A stretch of 10,314 bases of DNA, taken from Candidatus Poribacteria bacterium. GTDB lineage: Bacteria > Poribacteria > WGA-4E > WGA-3G. The stretch lies in NCBI GenBank assembly GCA_028818995.1, contig JAPPMR010000339.1, positions 1-10,314 on the forward strand. Reading direction: 5' to 3'. Under the pieces are notes generated by a model. That model ran no database searches and was not told where the DNA came from. It saw only the letters and a program-made list of their open reading frames with translations. A program made the translations under genes and the position numbers. Within the stretch, counting starts at the first letter, position 1. Each line of letters begins with the position of its first letter. Below, piece by piece: positions 1-6,570 of this stretch.

Positions 1-105
1 TGGGTATTAACTTTCAGTAAATCTCAATACCAGAAAACTCTTAAAACTAAATAACTCTGCAACAAAACACTGAAAAATTGACAAGGTCTCCTAAATATGC
101 TAATC

Positions 106-229
106 TAACGTGAGTTTGATAAATCAGATTTTTGCATTCGGTGCGGTTAGGAAACCGCACCTACCGGGTCTATGAGAGTGATTTTTTGGGCAAAATGAAG
201 TTCAAATATCTATTATAAAACTCGCGTTA
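106..229. repeat. Candidate MITE-like element with internal hairpin
   Basis: This non-coding stretch is bounded by imperfect inverted ends: TAACGTGAGTTT at 106-117 and AAACTCGCGTTA at 218-229, matching at 11 of 12 positions once one is reverse-complemented. Near its centre is a perfect 9-bp hairpin, GGTGCGGTT (140-148), loop AGGA, AACCGCACC (153-161). There is no room for a transposase, so if mobile it would be a non-autonomous element. The outer ends are short and could be coincidental; the inner hairpin is unambiguous. Lying just downstream of the rhodanese gene, the hairpin could also affect the end of its transcript. I see nothing I can name in positions 1-105 apart from a TTGACA at 78-83. 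Confidence 0.45.
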
Positions 230-250
230 ATCTACATAAGTGGAACCTCG

Positions 251-613
251 TTAGTCGTTGTTTTCAGTTGGAAGCTCCGCTGCTTTCCAACCACGGAATC
301 CGCCAGTTAATACTGATACGTTCTCATAACCCATATTTTTTAATGTGTGTGCCGAAAGTGTTGCACGGGTGCCACCGCCGCAGTACGTTACAATGTGTGT
401 ATCCTCATCAGGAGCGACTTCATCAATATCAAGTTCAAGGTATCCGCGCGGGAGTGAAACCGCATTTGGTAAGTGTTCTTCGTCGTAGTCTGGTTCGTCA
501 CGAACATCTAATAGGACAACAGAATCACCTGCTTCTGTAAGTTCATCAGGTGAAATATGTCCAACATTCGCTTTTGCTTCAGCGACAAGTTCTTTTAGGG
601 TTTTCAATGGCAT
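251..613 (-). CDS. Single-domain rhodanese-like sulfurtransferase
   Basis: The 120-residue product is one complete rhodanese domain, a cytoplasmic fold that carries sulfur as a cysteine persulfide. The N-terminal half has the family's LLDVRDEPDYDEEHLPNA stretch (about residues 34-51), in which the aspartate-arginine pair is typical. The active-site loop is CGGGTRA with the catalytic cysteine at residue 78, a six-residue loop as in sulfur-handling rhodaneses rather than the longer Cdc25-like loop. The C-terminal GGFRGWKAAELP (about 104-115) is the usual domain end. There is no signal peptide or membrane segment. I chose the ATG at 613 because GGAGG (624-620) lies 6 nt upstream; an ATG at 628 would overlap that site. 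The sulfur donor and acceptor cannot be deduced, and neighbours do not help. The gene is divergent from the next operon. Confidence 0.9.
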   Translation of the reverse strand: MPLKTLKELVAEAKANVGHISPDELTEAGDSVVLLDVRDEPDYDEEHLPNAVSLPRGYLELDIDEVAPDEDTHIVTYCGGGTRATLSAHTLKNMGYENVSVLTGGFRGWKAAELPTENND

Positions 614-693
614 AGTTATCCTCCGCAAGCGTTAAAGATATTATTTATGTTAATCAGAATATGACATTTTAAATTTCAAATCAGTATGTAAAG

Positions 694-722
694 AATATAT
701 CATAAAGTGCCAGAACCGTCAA
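694..722 (-). promoter_or_regulatory. Sigma70-type promoter for the rhodanese gene
   Basis: On the minus strand a TTGACG (-35, positions 722-717) is followed after exactly 17 nt by TATATT (-10, positions 699-694). This predicts a start near 687 and a leader of about 70 nt before the ATG at 613. On the opposite strand TTCAAA (675-680) and TATCAT (698-703), also 17 nt apart, could be a weaker overlapping promoter for the operon starting at 758. The two would compete for polymerase, but the plus-strand one is only a loose match. Confidence 0.55.
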
Positions 723-757
723 TTTTTTTTCTGTTATCAAATTTTGAAGGAGAACAA

Positions 758-1201
758 ATGGAAATACTAAAAAAATCAGTTGATTCCGTAATTGAGAAGG
801 ATAGAATTGGGAGTCCAGTGTTTCTAAGATGTGTGCTTAATATTGCAAGTGAGTCATCTAATCTGCTGCAACCAACTGCAGAGATGGCTGCGCTATCAAA
901 CGGATGGATTCCATCCCAACCGCAAAGTCTTTATGCACAAGGGGATGCTGAAGCAACACAGGTTACGGTAATGATACAATACGTAGGAGGACAGATGGCG
1001 GTGTTGAGTGTCAATCGGGTTGATACTGAAACTGCTATTGACCTTATGTTGGTTGGTAATAAAGGCGTGATTTACCATGAAACGCCAATAGGTAGGCATT
1101 ATCTAAGTGCTACACCGCCTCAACTCGGTGCTATAGGAGAACTTTCTGAGACTATCTCCAACGCACTTGAAACTGGTCAACCTATAACGGTGGAGGGATA
1201 A
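758..1201 (+). CDS. Orphan 147-residue protein, possibly a stand-alone Gfo/Idh/MocA C-terminal-like domain
   Basis: I do not recognise a named family. The product is soluble, with no signal peptide or membrane segment. Its middle (about residues 55-100) looks like strand-rich sequence: LYAQGDAEAT, then VTVMIQYVGGQMAVLSVNR, then IDLMLVGNKGVIYHE. This order (a strand ending in GG, an alternating hydrophobic strand, then a G-x-KG turn) resembles the substrate-binding beta-sheet of Gfo/Idh/MocA oxidoreductases, where a GTKG-like turn is common. There is no Rossmann segment. The start at 758 is supported by AAGGAG (747-752) 5 nt upstream; an upstream in-frame ATG at 707 would lie before that site. 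It is translationally coupled to the oxidoreductase, whose own ribosome-binding site lies inside its last codons, so an accessory role to that enzyme is a reasonable inference only. Confidence 0.8.
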   Translation: MEILKKSVDSVIEKDRIGSPVFLRCVLNIASESSNLLQPTAEMAALSNGWIPSQPQSLYAQGDAEATQVTVMIQYVGGQMAVLSVNRVDTETAIDLMLVGNKGVIYHETPIGRHYLSATPPQLGAIGELSETISNALETGQPITVEG

Positions 1202-1203
1202 AC

Positions 1204-2352
1204 ATGCAAACAAACGGTAAATACGGAGTCCTACTCCTCGGCGGACATCGTACACATCAAGAAAACTACTCACAATTGTTTGCCAACGATCCTCGTTGTC
1301 AACTTGTAGCGTTCGCTGATGAACCAGATGCACCTGAAGAACGAATAACATTGGCACGTTCCCTCGCTGAAGAATTAAATCTCCCTTTCATTCCCAACCT
1401 TGATGAGGCATTAGCACGCGATGATGTTCATATTGTAAGTCTCTGCACAGAGGTTGAAAGGCGTGGTCGTGTTGGAACGAAATGTGCAGAAGCAGGAAAG
1501 CACGTCTACCTTGACAAGCCAATGGCACTCAATCCTGAAGATACGAACAAGATTGTTGATGCCGTAGCGACAAGCGGTGTTCGGACACAGATGTTCAGTA
1601 ATATCCATAGCACTTGGGCACGTACAGTCAAACAAGGATTGGACAGTGGAAACATAGGTGAACTACAGGCAATTCATTGCGATGTCATGTTTGCTAAAGG
1701 ACACCCGGGAACTGCACCTGTCGGTAAAAAACGAATGCAGAAACCAACCTTGGAACGTTATAGTTTTGTGGAAGCAAAACCCGAAATGTTTGACATCGGT
1801 GTTTATGCTGTGTCAATGGTGAATTGGTTAACACAGAAGCGAGTAAAAAGTATCTTTGGTGGAACAGCAAATTACTTCTTCAAAGAACATCACGGCTGCG
1901 ATTTAGAAGATTTTGGCGCGTTGGTGCTAACATTAGAAGGCGATGTTACCGCAACGATTGCTGCTGGACGTTACGGTTGGCAAAGTCATGCACAAGGAGG
2001 TATACGAAAGGTCCACCTTGTTGGTACTGATGCTACGTTAACTTTTGATGCTTCATCAAACAGGTTAGAAGTGTTCGCTGCAGAGCCTGCATTTGAACCG
2101 CCGACACCACATCCGCTTGACCCAATGGGAATGTGGAGCAGCACACAAGCAGAAATTAAGATGTTACCGAAGCAGCACTGGATTGATGTCAGCAGCGGAA
2201 ATGATGGACAGAACGAATTCGGTGCATTTATAGATTGTATTGAAAATGGAGTGGAGAGTGAGATGAACGCAGAATTTGCTGCACATTCTGTTGAAATTAT
2301 TTGCGCTGGATATCGTTCCGCTGCAAGTGGAGAGGTTATCAGTCTAAGTTAA
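1204..2352 (+). CDS. Gfo/Idh/MocA family NAD(P)-dependent oxidoreductase
   Basis: The 382-residue length and two-domain layout fit Gfo/Idh/MocA enzymes, cytoplasmic dehydrogenases acting on sugars, inositols and related polyols. The N-terminal Rossmann domain (about 7-125) opens with GVLLLGGHRTH, a glycine-poor version of GxGxxG; beta-strand 2 ends VAFAD. YLDKPMA (102-108) matches the family's EKP motif, with the conserved lysine at 105. In the C-terminal domain MFDIGVYAVSMVNWL (195-209) corresponds to the DxGxH/Y motif; tyrosine rather than histidine at 201 is as in glucose-fructose oxidoreductase-type members. VHLVGTDATLTFD (270-282) is the typical late strand-turn. GGAGGG (1192-1197) sits before the ATG, and only two bases separate it from the upstream stop, so the two genes form an operon. 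The substrate cannot be deduced. Its stop is 21 bp from that of the convergent AAA gene, with no hairpin terminator visible between. Confidence 0.9.
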   Translation: MQTNGKYGVLLLGGHRTHQENYSQLFANDPRCQLVAFADEPDAPEERITLARSLAEELNLPFIPNLDEALARDDVHIVSLCTEVERRGRVGTKCAEAGKHVYLDKPMALNPEDTNKIVDAVATSGVRTQMFSNIHSTWARTVKQGLDSGNIGELQAIHCDVMFAKGHPGTAPVGKKRMQKPTLERYSFVEAKPEMFDIGVYAVSMVNWLTQKRVKSIFGGTANYFFKEHHGCDLEDFGALVLTLEGDVTATIAAGRYGWQSHAQGGIRKVHLVGTDATLTFDASSNRLEVFAAEPAFEPPTPHPLDPMGMWSSTQAEIKMLPKQHWIDVSSGNDGQNEFGAFIDCIENGVESEMNAEFAAHSVEIICAGYRSAASGEVISLS

Positions 2353-2373
2353 CGGAAATTGGTTGTATTGCTG

Positions 2374-4182
2374 TCAACCTCTAATTCCCATAACTTCTAA
2401 CTGGGCAATCTGCTCTAACCATGATTCACGTGTTTCCGGGGAATAGTCCACAGGAAGTAAGGATTTGCGGGTACAATTCAGGAATGCCTGCAAGGTTTGA
2501 TAACGCCGAATTGGACCAATATTTGGCAGAATTCTATCGGATATAACGTCAACGATTTCGTCTACAGACAACTCTCCTTCTCGGTTTTTGGCAGCTTCCA
2601 AGTCAGCCCGGAGTGATGCAAAACTGGCAGCCGAATACCCTTCAGTCAGCGATAGCAGGAGTTTAAATGCCTCATCCGGAATTTCACCTCTGAAAATATT
2701 GCTAAGCGTCCAGTGTAGAAATGTCTCGCGGTCTTCACCTGTTGGATCGAGAACTGGAATTACGATGTCTCCAACTCTGCCTTCTCTGCGCAGGTCGGGC
2801 GAGAGATTATAGATACGCGCTGTCATAAGCAGCCATGTGATATTGCCGCGTAGCTGCGGGTCGGACATCATCGCTTGTATTTTTCCGGTGAGTCTACGTT
2901 CAGTTGCGTGTGCATCTCTACCAACATCCCCGAACTGCGTATCCGCTTCGTCAACAAAAATTAACACATTCACCAATGCCATCAGCAAACGTCTGAGACG
3001 TTCAAAGATTACATCTGTTTGTCCAAACCACATGCTGCGGATATTCTTGAGAACTAACACAGGGATATCTAATTCACCTGCGAGTCCTTCAAAGATAAAG
3101 GTTTTGCCGCTACCGATTGGTCCGCAGACACTCAATCCAGCGATGGAATCTTTTCCTGTAGATGTAATACGCGGAATGATCTGGGTCCTCAAGAACTCAA
3201 CGAGTTTCTGATTGCCGACAATATCTGTAAGGGAATGAGCAGGTTTTTTGAATTCGACGACATCTTCCCCCAACTGTGCTTGGATAAATTCAGATACTTT
3301 TTCTATTACGTTGTCTGGACGCAGTTTTTCTCCTGAATAACAAGCTGAGACAAGCAGCTGGCGTAAAGCTTGGATTGATAAACCTGCTGTTAACACAGCA
3401 AGCTGAGATTGGCTACCCCATAGATTTAACTCCTTTTTTGCAGGTTTTTGGGTTCTATTGAACCATGAAATAAAGTGTCTTCGTGCTTCTACTTGGGGAG
3501 ATTGAATTTCTACATCTATGACTTGTGGCAAGCGCGTAACGCGTGAGTTTATTAGGCTTTTTGATTCGGCAATGAAGACAACCGTATCGGTAGCTTTCAT
3601 GAAATCGGAATCAGAAATCCAATCCTGCACGATGCTAACTCTATGTCTATCTGCTAAACTTAAACTGCGGATTTCCCCTTCGGGGAGTAACATATCCGTT
3701 GCTTCAATAATAATGAGCAGTTTTTCTTGTAGAAACTTTTCTCCGCGAGCATTAGTAGATCGCGAAATCAGACAGAATTGCCGTAGCAGCTCAAGTGCCA
3801 ATGTTGGGCTTCCGATAGCATCGTTTAGGTATTGCTCAAACAAGTCGTTAGACGCACTTGTGGATTTACTTGTTTTGAGTTCAGGGTCTTCCACCTTGTT
3901 CGGAAGCGCGAAAAGACTGGTCGTGTTTTTCTGTGAAGGCTCGCTCTCCCCTCGCCATAGGTTGAAAGCGTTTTTCACCTTTTCTCGGTCGCTTGCATGT
4001 AAAAAACGGAGCGGACCATTGAGTTCGTATACTATGAGGATAAAACCCGAAATATCCCAGCTTCGCGTAAGAAACGGAACGAGGGGAATGTAATCCTCCT
4101 CATCTGATTCTTCAACGAAAAAGAGGTCGTGGATATTCCCATGAAGGACGATACTGCGCGAGGTGCCAGAATTAATAAGCAA
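2374..4182 (-). CDS. Classical AAA ATPase with degenerate N-terminal and active C-terminal module
   Basis: The product (602 residues from TTG at 4182) has two ATPase-like halves. The C-terminal module is a classical AAA domain: Walker A GPIGSGKT (354-361), Walker B LIFVDEAD (407-414), sensor-1 region WLLMTARIYNLSPDL (450-464), an arginine-finger-like LRREGRVGD (464-472), and a GYSAASFASLRADL helix (515-528) matching the family's sensor-2 area. The N-terminal half lacks Walker A but keeps LLIIIEATDML (155-165) in Walker-B position and NSRVTRLPQVIDVEIQSP (212-229), like an arginine-finger strand, so it reads as a decayed AAA module. No membrane segment. Such proteins form hexamers that unfold or remodel protein assemblies. 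The start is doubtful: the frame is open to 4242 and the only strong GGAGGG lies at 4240-4235. It follows the 600-residue gene closely and is likely co-transcribed. The target is unknown; PspA-like polymers upstream are a candidate. Confidence 0.85.
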   Translation of the reverse strand: MLINSGTSRSIVLHGNIHDLFFVEESDEEDYIPLVPFLTRSWDISGFILIVYELNGPLRFLHASDREKVKNAFNLWRGESEPSQKNTTSLFALPNKVEDPELKTSKSTSASNDLFEQYLNDAIGSPTLALELLRQFCLISRSTNARGEKFLQEKLLIIIEATDMLLPEGEIRSLSLADRHRVSIVQDWISDSDFMKATDTVVFIAESKSLINSRVTRLPQVIDVEIQSPQVEARRHFISWFNRTQKPAKKELNLWGSQSQLAVLTAGLSIQALRQLLVSACYSGEKLRPDNVIEKVSEFIQAQLGEDVVEFKKPAHSLTDIVGNQKLVEFLRTQIIPRITSTGKDSIAGLSVCGPIGSGKTFIFEGLAGELDIPVLVLKNIRSMWFGQTDVIFERLRRLLMALVNVLIFVDEADTQFGDVGRDAHATERRLTGKIQAMMSDPQLRGNITWLLMTARIYNLSPDLRREGRVGDIVIPVLDPTGEDRETFLHWTLSNIFRGEIPDEAFKLLLSLTEGYSAASFASLRADLEAAKNREGELSVDEIVDVISDRILPNIGPIRRYQTLQAFLNCTRKSLLPVDYSPETRESWLEQIAQLEVMGIRG

Positions 4183-4224
4183 CCCAGCTTCTGTACGGAA
4201 TTTGTAAGTAGGGTCTTTAACAGC

Positions 4225-4240
4225 GATGTTTATACCCTCC
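4225..4240 (-). promoter_or_regulatory. Strong Shine-Dalgarno ahead of a possible ATC start for the AAA gene
   Basis: On the minus strand GGAGGG (4240-4235) is followed by an ATC at 4227-4225, 8 nt after the GGAGG core and in frame with the AAA gene. The frame is open between this ATC and the TTG at 4182 and would add 15 residues, including AVKDPTYKFRTEAG, which look like normal coding sequence. An in-frame TGA at 4245-4243 bars any longer form. No ATG or GTG is available in this frame between them. The short out-of-frame ATG ORF at 4246 (9 codons) overlaps this site and is unlikely to matter. Confidence 0.45.
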
Positions 4241-4269
4241 GTTCATTGACTGTGGCAAATTGACTAACA

Positions 4270-6072
4270 TTAACTTGCCTGTGCCAACTTTTTCCATCGT
4301 GGAAGAAAACCTTCAGTCAAGAACTGGTCAAGGTTCCAGATATTCCTTTGCGGTTCTACTTCAAAAAATGTTCCCATTGCCAAAACAAGAATGTCTTTAA
4401 AACCATAATTTGTCTCAATTTGTGAGAGTGTTTCATAAGTTTGGAGAAATGCGGTGTGAATTCGGAGAAAGTTTAGCGCAGCAAAACTAAACGCATTGAG
4501 CTTCAGGCAATCATCATTTGTTTTCTCCCAAAACCATTCCGGTTTGTAAAAAAGGTCGAGTCGTTCTTTGCAAAGCTGCACCGCTTTTTCAAGGACATCA
4601 TCTAATTCTTGGCGATTCATCTCTTTATCTGGAATATCAAGTTTTTCACAAACCTCAGCATGTATTCGGTGTTTTGCTTCATCAGAATCCACCCACGTTT
4701 GAAACGCTTCAGAGGCTCGTTCGAAACAATTGCGAAGATCTGCAATTGTCAAATCAAGTTTGCTCGGAAAAGCCTTAAGTAGAGAAGAACTCGGCAAAAG
4801 ATCTGCTTGCTCAGGGTGTAGTTGTAAAAATTTATATTCTACGACATCTGCCAACATCTCTGCAAGAATAGGTGTAAAAGCGATGATAGATCGCTCATAA
4901 AGCTCAGCATCAATGAATGCTGTAAGTTTTTCAACATCAAGATGAATTTCCCCGGTTTTCGTTTTAACAAATGCTTCGGCGAATGTAGTTTGTTCACCTA
5001 AAACTGAAGCAGATTCAGTTAAAGATAATGGTCGATTAAAGAGTGATAATTCGGTATACAGGTCCTCAAAGTCAAGCAAACTCTCTTGCCACTGGTGTCC
5101 CCATGTATCATGAATCAGATATTTATCAAGTTCTTCCAATGGGAGAACACCAACCATTCGTGTGAGCGTTGTTGTAACCAACTCAACAGACAGCGCGGCA
5201 TCTTTGGCAATTTGTTCTCGGAACTTTAAATCTAAATTTTCTGCATTAAAAGTGCCAAAAACAGGAAAATGTGCAAACGGTTCAACCTGCCAAATTTTTC
5301 GCAAAAATTGCGCATAACTAAATTTCTTACCAGATTGTTTTTTACGGTATCTATCTGTTGCCGTGGGTATTTTTTCACTGTGTGTATTGGCAGAAGTTTC
5401 CTTTATTTCAGAAGGTAGGCAAAAATAGAGAGCAGAACAGGTTTTTATCAATCGGACTTCGCCAACTTCAAAGGGCGCGCCTGGATATAGACACTGAAAG
5501 AGGTTGAGAATGTCAGTATCCAGTTGTGGGTTATCGGATACTAAATTAAAGCGATCCTGTAAACACCGCATGATTTGATGTCGGTGCATCAGAGGGGCAG
5601 TCCGAATAACGAGGTTTTTGGTTAGTTTGTCTAATGCTTTAGAATCTACATGGAATATATCTTGGAGCAGTACCTTCAGGTTTTCCTGTTCTGATTCTTC
5701 TGTAGGGGCATCTGCTGTAAATTGAGTAAAAATTTTAGAGCCAGCAGTGTCAAGGTTTTCAATATTGGGATGGTTAACAATTGCAGGATACTGGTCAAGG
5801 GATAACCAAATTGCTTCGATAAAAATATTATCCAAAACACTGAATGACGTATTTATTGAATCGTTTTGTTTAGATGAATGGGATATTTTGTCTGTTTCCA
5901 ATACTAACGTATTATGCAGATCAAAAAACTTTTCAAGCGTTTCAGTTGAAACTGGACCACTCTTTTTGGTATTATTAATTTTATTTACGTGGGTTTCAAA
6001 ATCTTTTAAACCTTCCAAGATAATTTCCCAATTACTCGGTGTATTATCTTGATGCCACGTGTTGACGTTCAC
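4270..6072 (-). CDS. 600-residue protein of unknown family, probable partner of the AAA ATPase
   Basis: I do not recognise this protein. It is large, soluble, acidic and apparently mostly helical, with no signal peptide, membrane segment or nucleotide-binding loop. A notable patch is HDTWGHQWQ (about residues 321-329), embedded in helical sequence with many acidic residues (LLDFEDLYTEL follows); the two histidines could bind metal, but no known motif is complete. A region rich in Lys and Thr/Ser around residues 225-250 may be a linker between an N-terminal and a C-terminal helical half. The start was set to the GTG at 6072 because GGAGG (6082-6078) lies 5 nt upstream; an in-frame GTG at 6093 would put that site inside the gene. 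The stop is about 42 nt before the ribosome-binding-site-proposed start of the AAA gene, so the two are probably co-transcribed and may act together as adaptor and remodelling ATPase (inference). Confidence 0.85.
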   Translation of the reverse strand: MNVNTWHQDNTPSNWEIILEGLKDFETHVNKINNTKKSGPVSTETLEKFFDLHNTLVLETDKISHSSKQNDSINTSFSVLDNIFIEAIWLSLDQYPAIVNHPNIENLDTAGSKIFTQFTADAPTEESEQENLKVLLQDIFHVDSKALDKLTKNLVIRTAPLMHRHQIMRCLQDRFNLVSDNPQLDTDILNLFQCLYPGAPFEVGEVRLIKTCSALYFCLPSEIKETSANTHSEKIPTATDRYRKKQSGKKFSYAQFLRKIWQVEPFAHFPVFGTFNAENLDLKFREQIAKDAALSVELVTTTLTRMVGVLPLEELDKYLIHDTWGHQWQESLLDFEDLYTELSLFNRPLSLTESASVLGEQTTFAEAFVKTKTGEIHLDVEKLTAFIDAELYERSIIAFTPILAEMLADVVEYKFLQLHPEQADLLPSSSLLKAFPSKLDLTIADLRNCFERASEAFQTWVDSDEAKHRIHAEVCEKLDIPDKEMNRQELDDVLEKAVQLCKERLDLFYKPEWFWEKTNDDCLKLNAFSFAALNFLRIHTAFLQTYETLSQIETNYGFKDILVLAMGTFFEVEPQRNIWNLDQFLTEGFLPRWKKLAQAS

Positions 6073-6166
6073 AACCCCCTCCTCTCTTTCCACTTACCTT
6101 CTTGTAGAATGCGGACATCTATGCTTTACATTCAGGGTGAAATACAAAAATTTATAACACCTGCTG

Positions 6167-6193
6167 GTTGGCGCGCTTACGAAGCGAGCCAAC
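6167..6193. repeat. Strong hairpin repeat upstream of the 600-residue gene
   Basis: GTTGGC (6167-6172) pairs with GCCAAC (6188-6193), and inside it CGCTT (6174-6178) pairs with AAGCG (6182-6186) around a 3-nt loop, with a single G/A mismatch between the two stems. This is a REP-like palindrome in the gap before the 600-residue gene, about 95 nt upstream of its start. There is no U-tract on either side, so it is not a standard intrinsic terminator. In a read-through transcript from the pspA-like genes it could stabilise the 3' end or attenuate expression. Confidence 0.55.
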
Positions 6194-6221
6194 TAACGGT
6201 GTATCATAATTGAAAATTTAC

Positions 6222-6254
6222 AATAATCACAATTGACAAAAAGCACAAAGCCAG
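6222..6254 (+). repeat. Left copy of a 33-bp direct repeat
   Basis: A 33-bp sequence beginning AATAATCACAATTGACAAAA and ending AAAGCCAG occurs here and, identically, at 6508-6540. The two copies flank 253 bp containing a palindromic element. They are far longer than normal target-site duplications, so they more likely reflect a segmental duplication or recombination product than simple insertion. Confidence 0.8.
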
Positions 6255-6260
6255 TAAGTT

Positions 6261-6451
6261 GTAGGTCGGGTAGAGCTTGCGAAACCCGACATGTTGGGTC
6301 TAAAACACTGTTTTCATAACTTGCTTGAGTTGCTACTGCGATTTCCTTGTGAAACCCGCCAAGAACTTACACGCGCACTTGGCGTTGATTTGGCAAGGTT
6401 TGTCTCGAGACCTTTATATTGTCGGGTTTCGCTTTGCTCTACCCGACCTAC
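6261..6451. mobile_element. MITE-like element with about 30-bp terminal inverted repeats
   Basis: The left end (6261-6290) begins GTAGGTCGGGTAGAGC and ends GCGAAACCCGAC; the right end (6421-6451) is its inverted copy, matching over 16 outer and 12 inner positions with only a small mismatch and one-base indel between. Each arm can also fold on itself, GTCGGGT with ACCCGAC. The 130-bp interior has another hairpin, CGCCAAG (6357-6363) with CTTGGCG (6378-6384), and no coding capacity. It is too short for a transposase, so any movement would need help in trans. No clear short target-site duplication is visible; flanks show AAGTT on the left and its inverse AACTT on the right, so the inverted ends may extend slightly. 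It sits between the pspA-like array and the 600-residue/AAA genes. Confidence 0.6.
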
Positions 6452-6507
6452 GAACTTTAGATTTTATTAGACCAATAACCACTCACTATTAAAGCGTTAT
6501 AATGTCT

Positions 6508-6540
6508 AATAATCACAATTGACAAAAAGCACAAAGCCAG
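6508..6540 (+). repeat. Right copy of the 33-bp direct repeat
   Basis: This is identical to 6222-6254 over all 33 bases. It ends 30 bp beyond the stop codon of the full-length pspA-like gene. Together the pair would allow deletion of the intervening palindromic element by homologous recombination, leaving a single copy. Confidence 0.8.
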
Positions 6541-6570
6541 CGAACCTTCGTCAATTCGCGATGAGTCCCT

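Noticed and set aside
614..628. Longer rhodanese start at 628 (five extra residues)
   Set aside because: That start would overlap the GGAGG that serves the ATG at 613, and nothing suitable lies upstream of it.
2353..2373. Bidirectional terminator between convergent oxidoreductase and AAA genes
   Set aside because: The 21-bp gap contains no inverted repeat or U-tract that I can see.
6167..6193. Intrinsic terminator or riboswitch in the gap before the 600-residue gene
   Set aside because: The hairpin is strong but lacks a following U-tract on either strand, and there is no recognisable aptamer; a palindromic repeat is the simpler reading.
6222..6540. CRISPR array
   Set aside because: Only two copies of the 33-bp repeat, 253 bp apart, with the interior occupied by an inverted-repeat element; no regular spacers and no cas genes.
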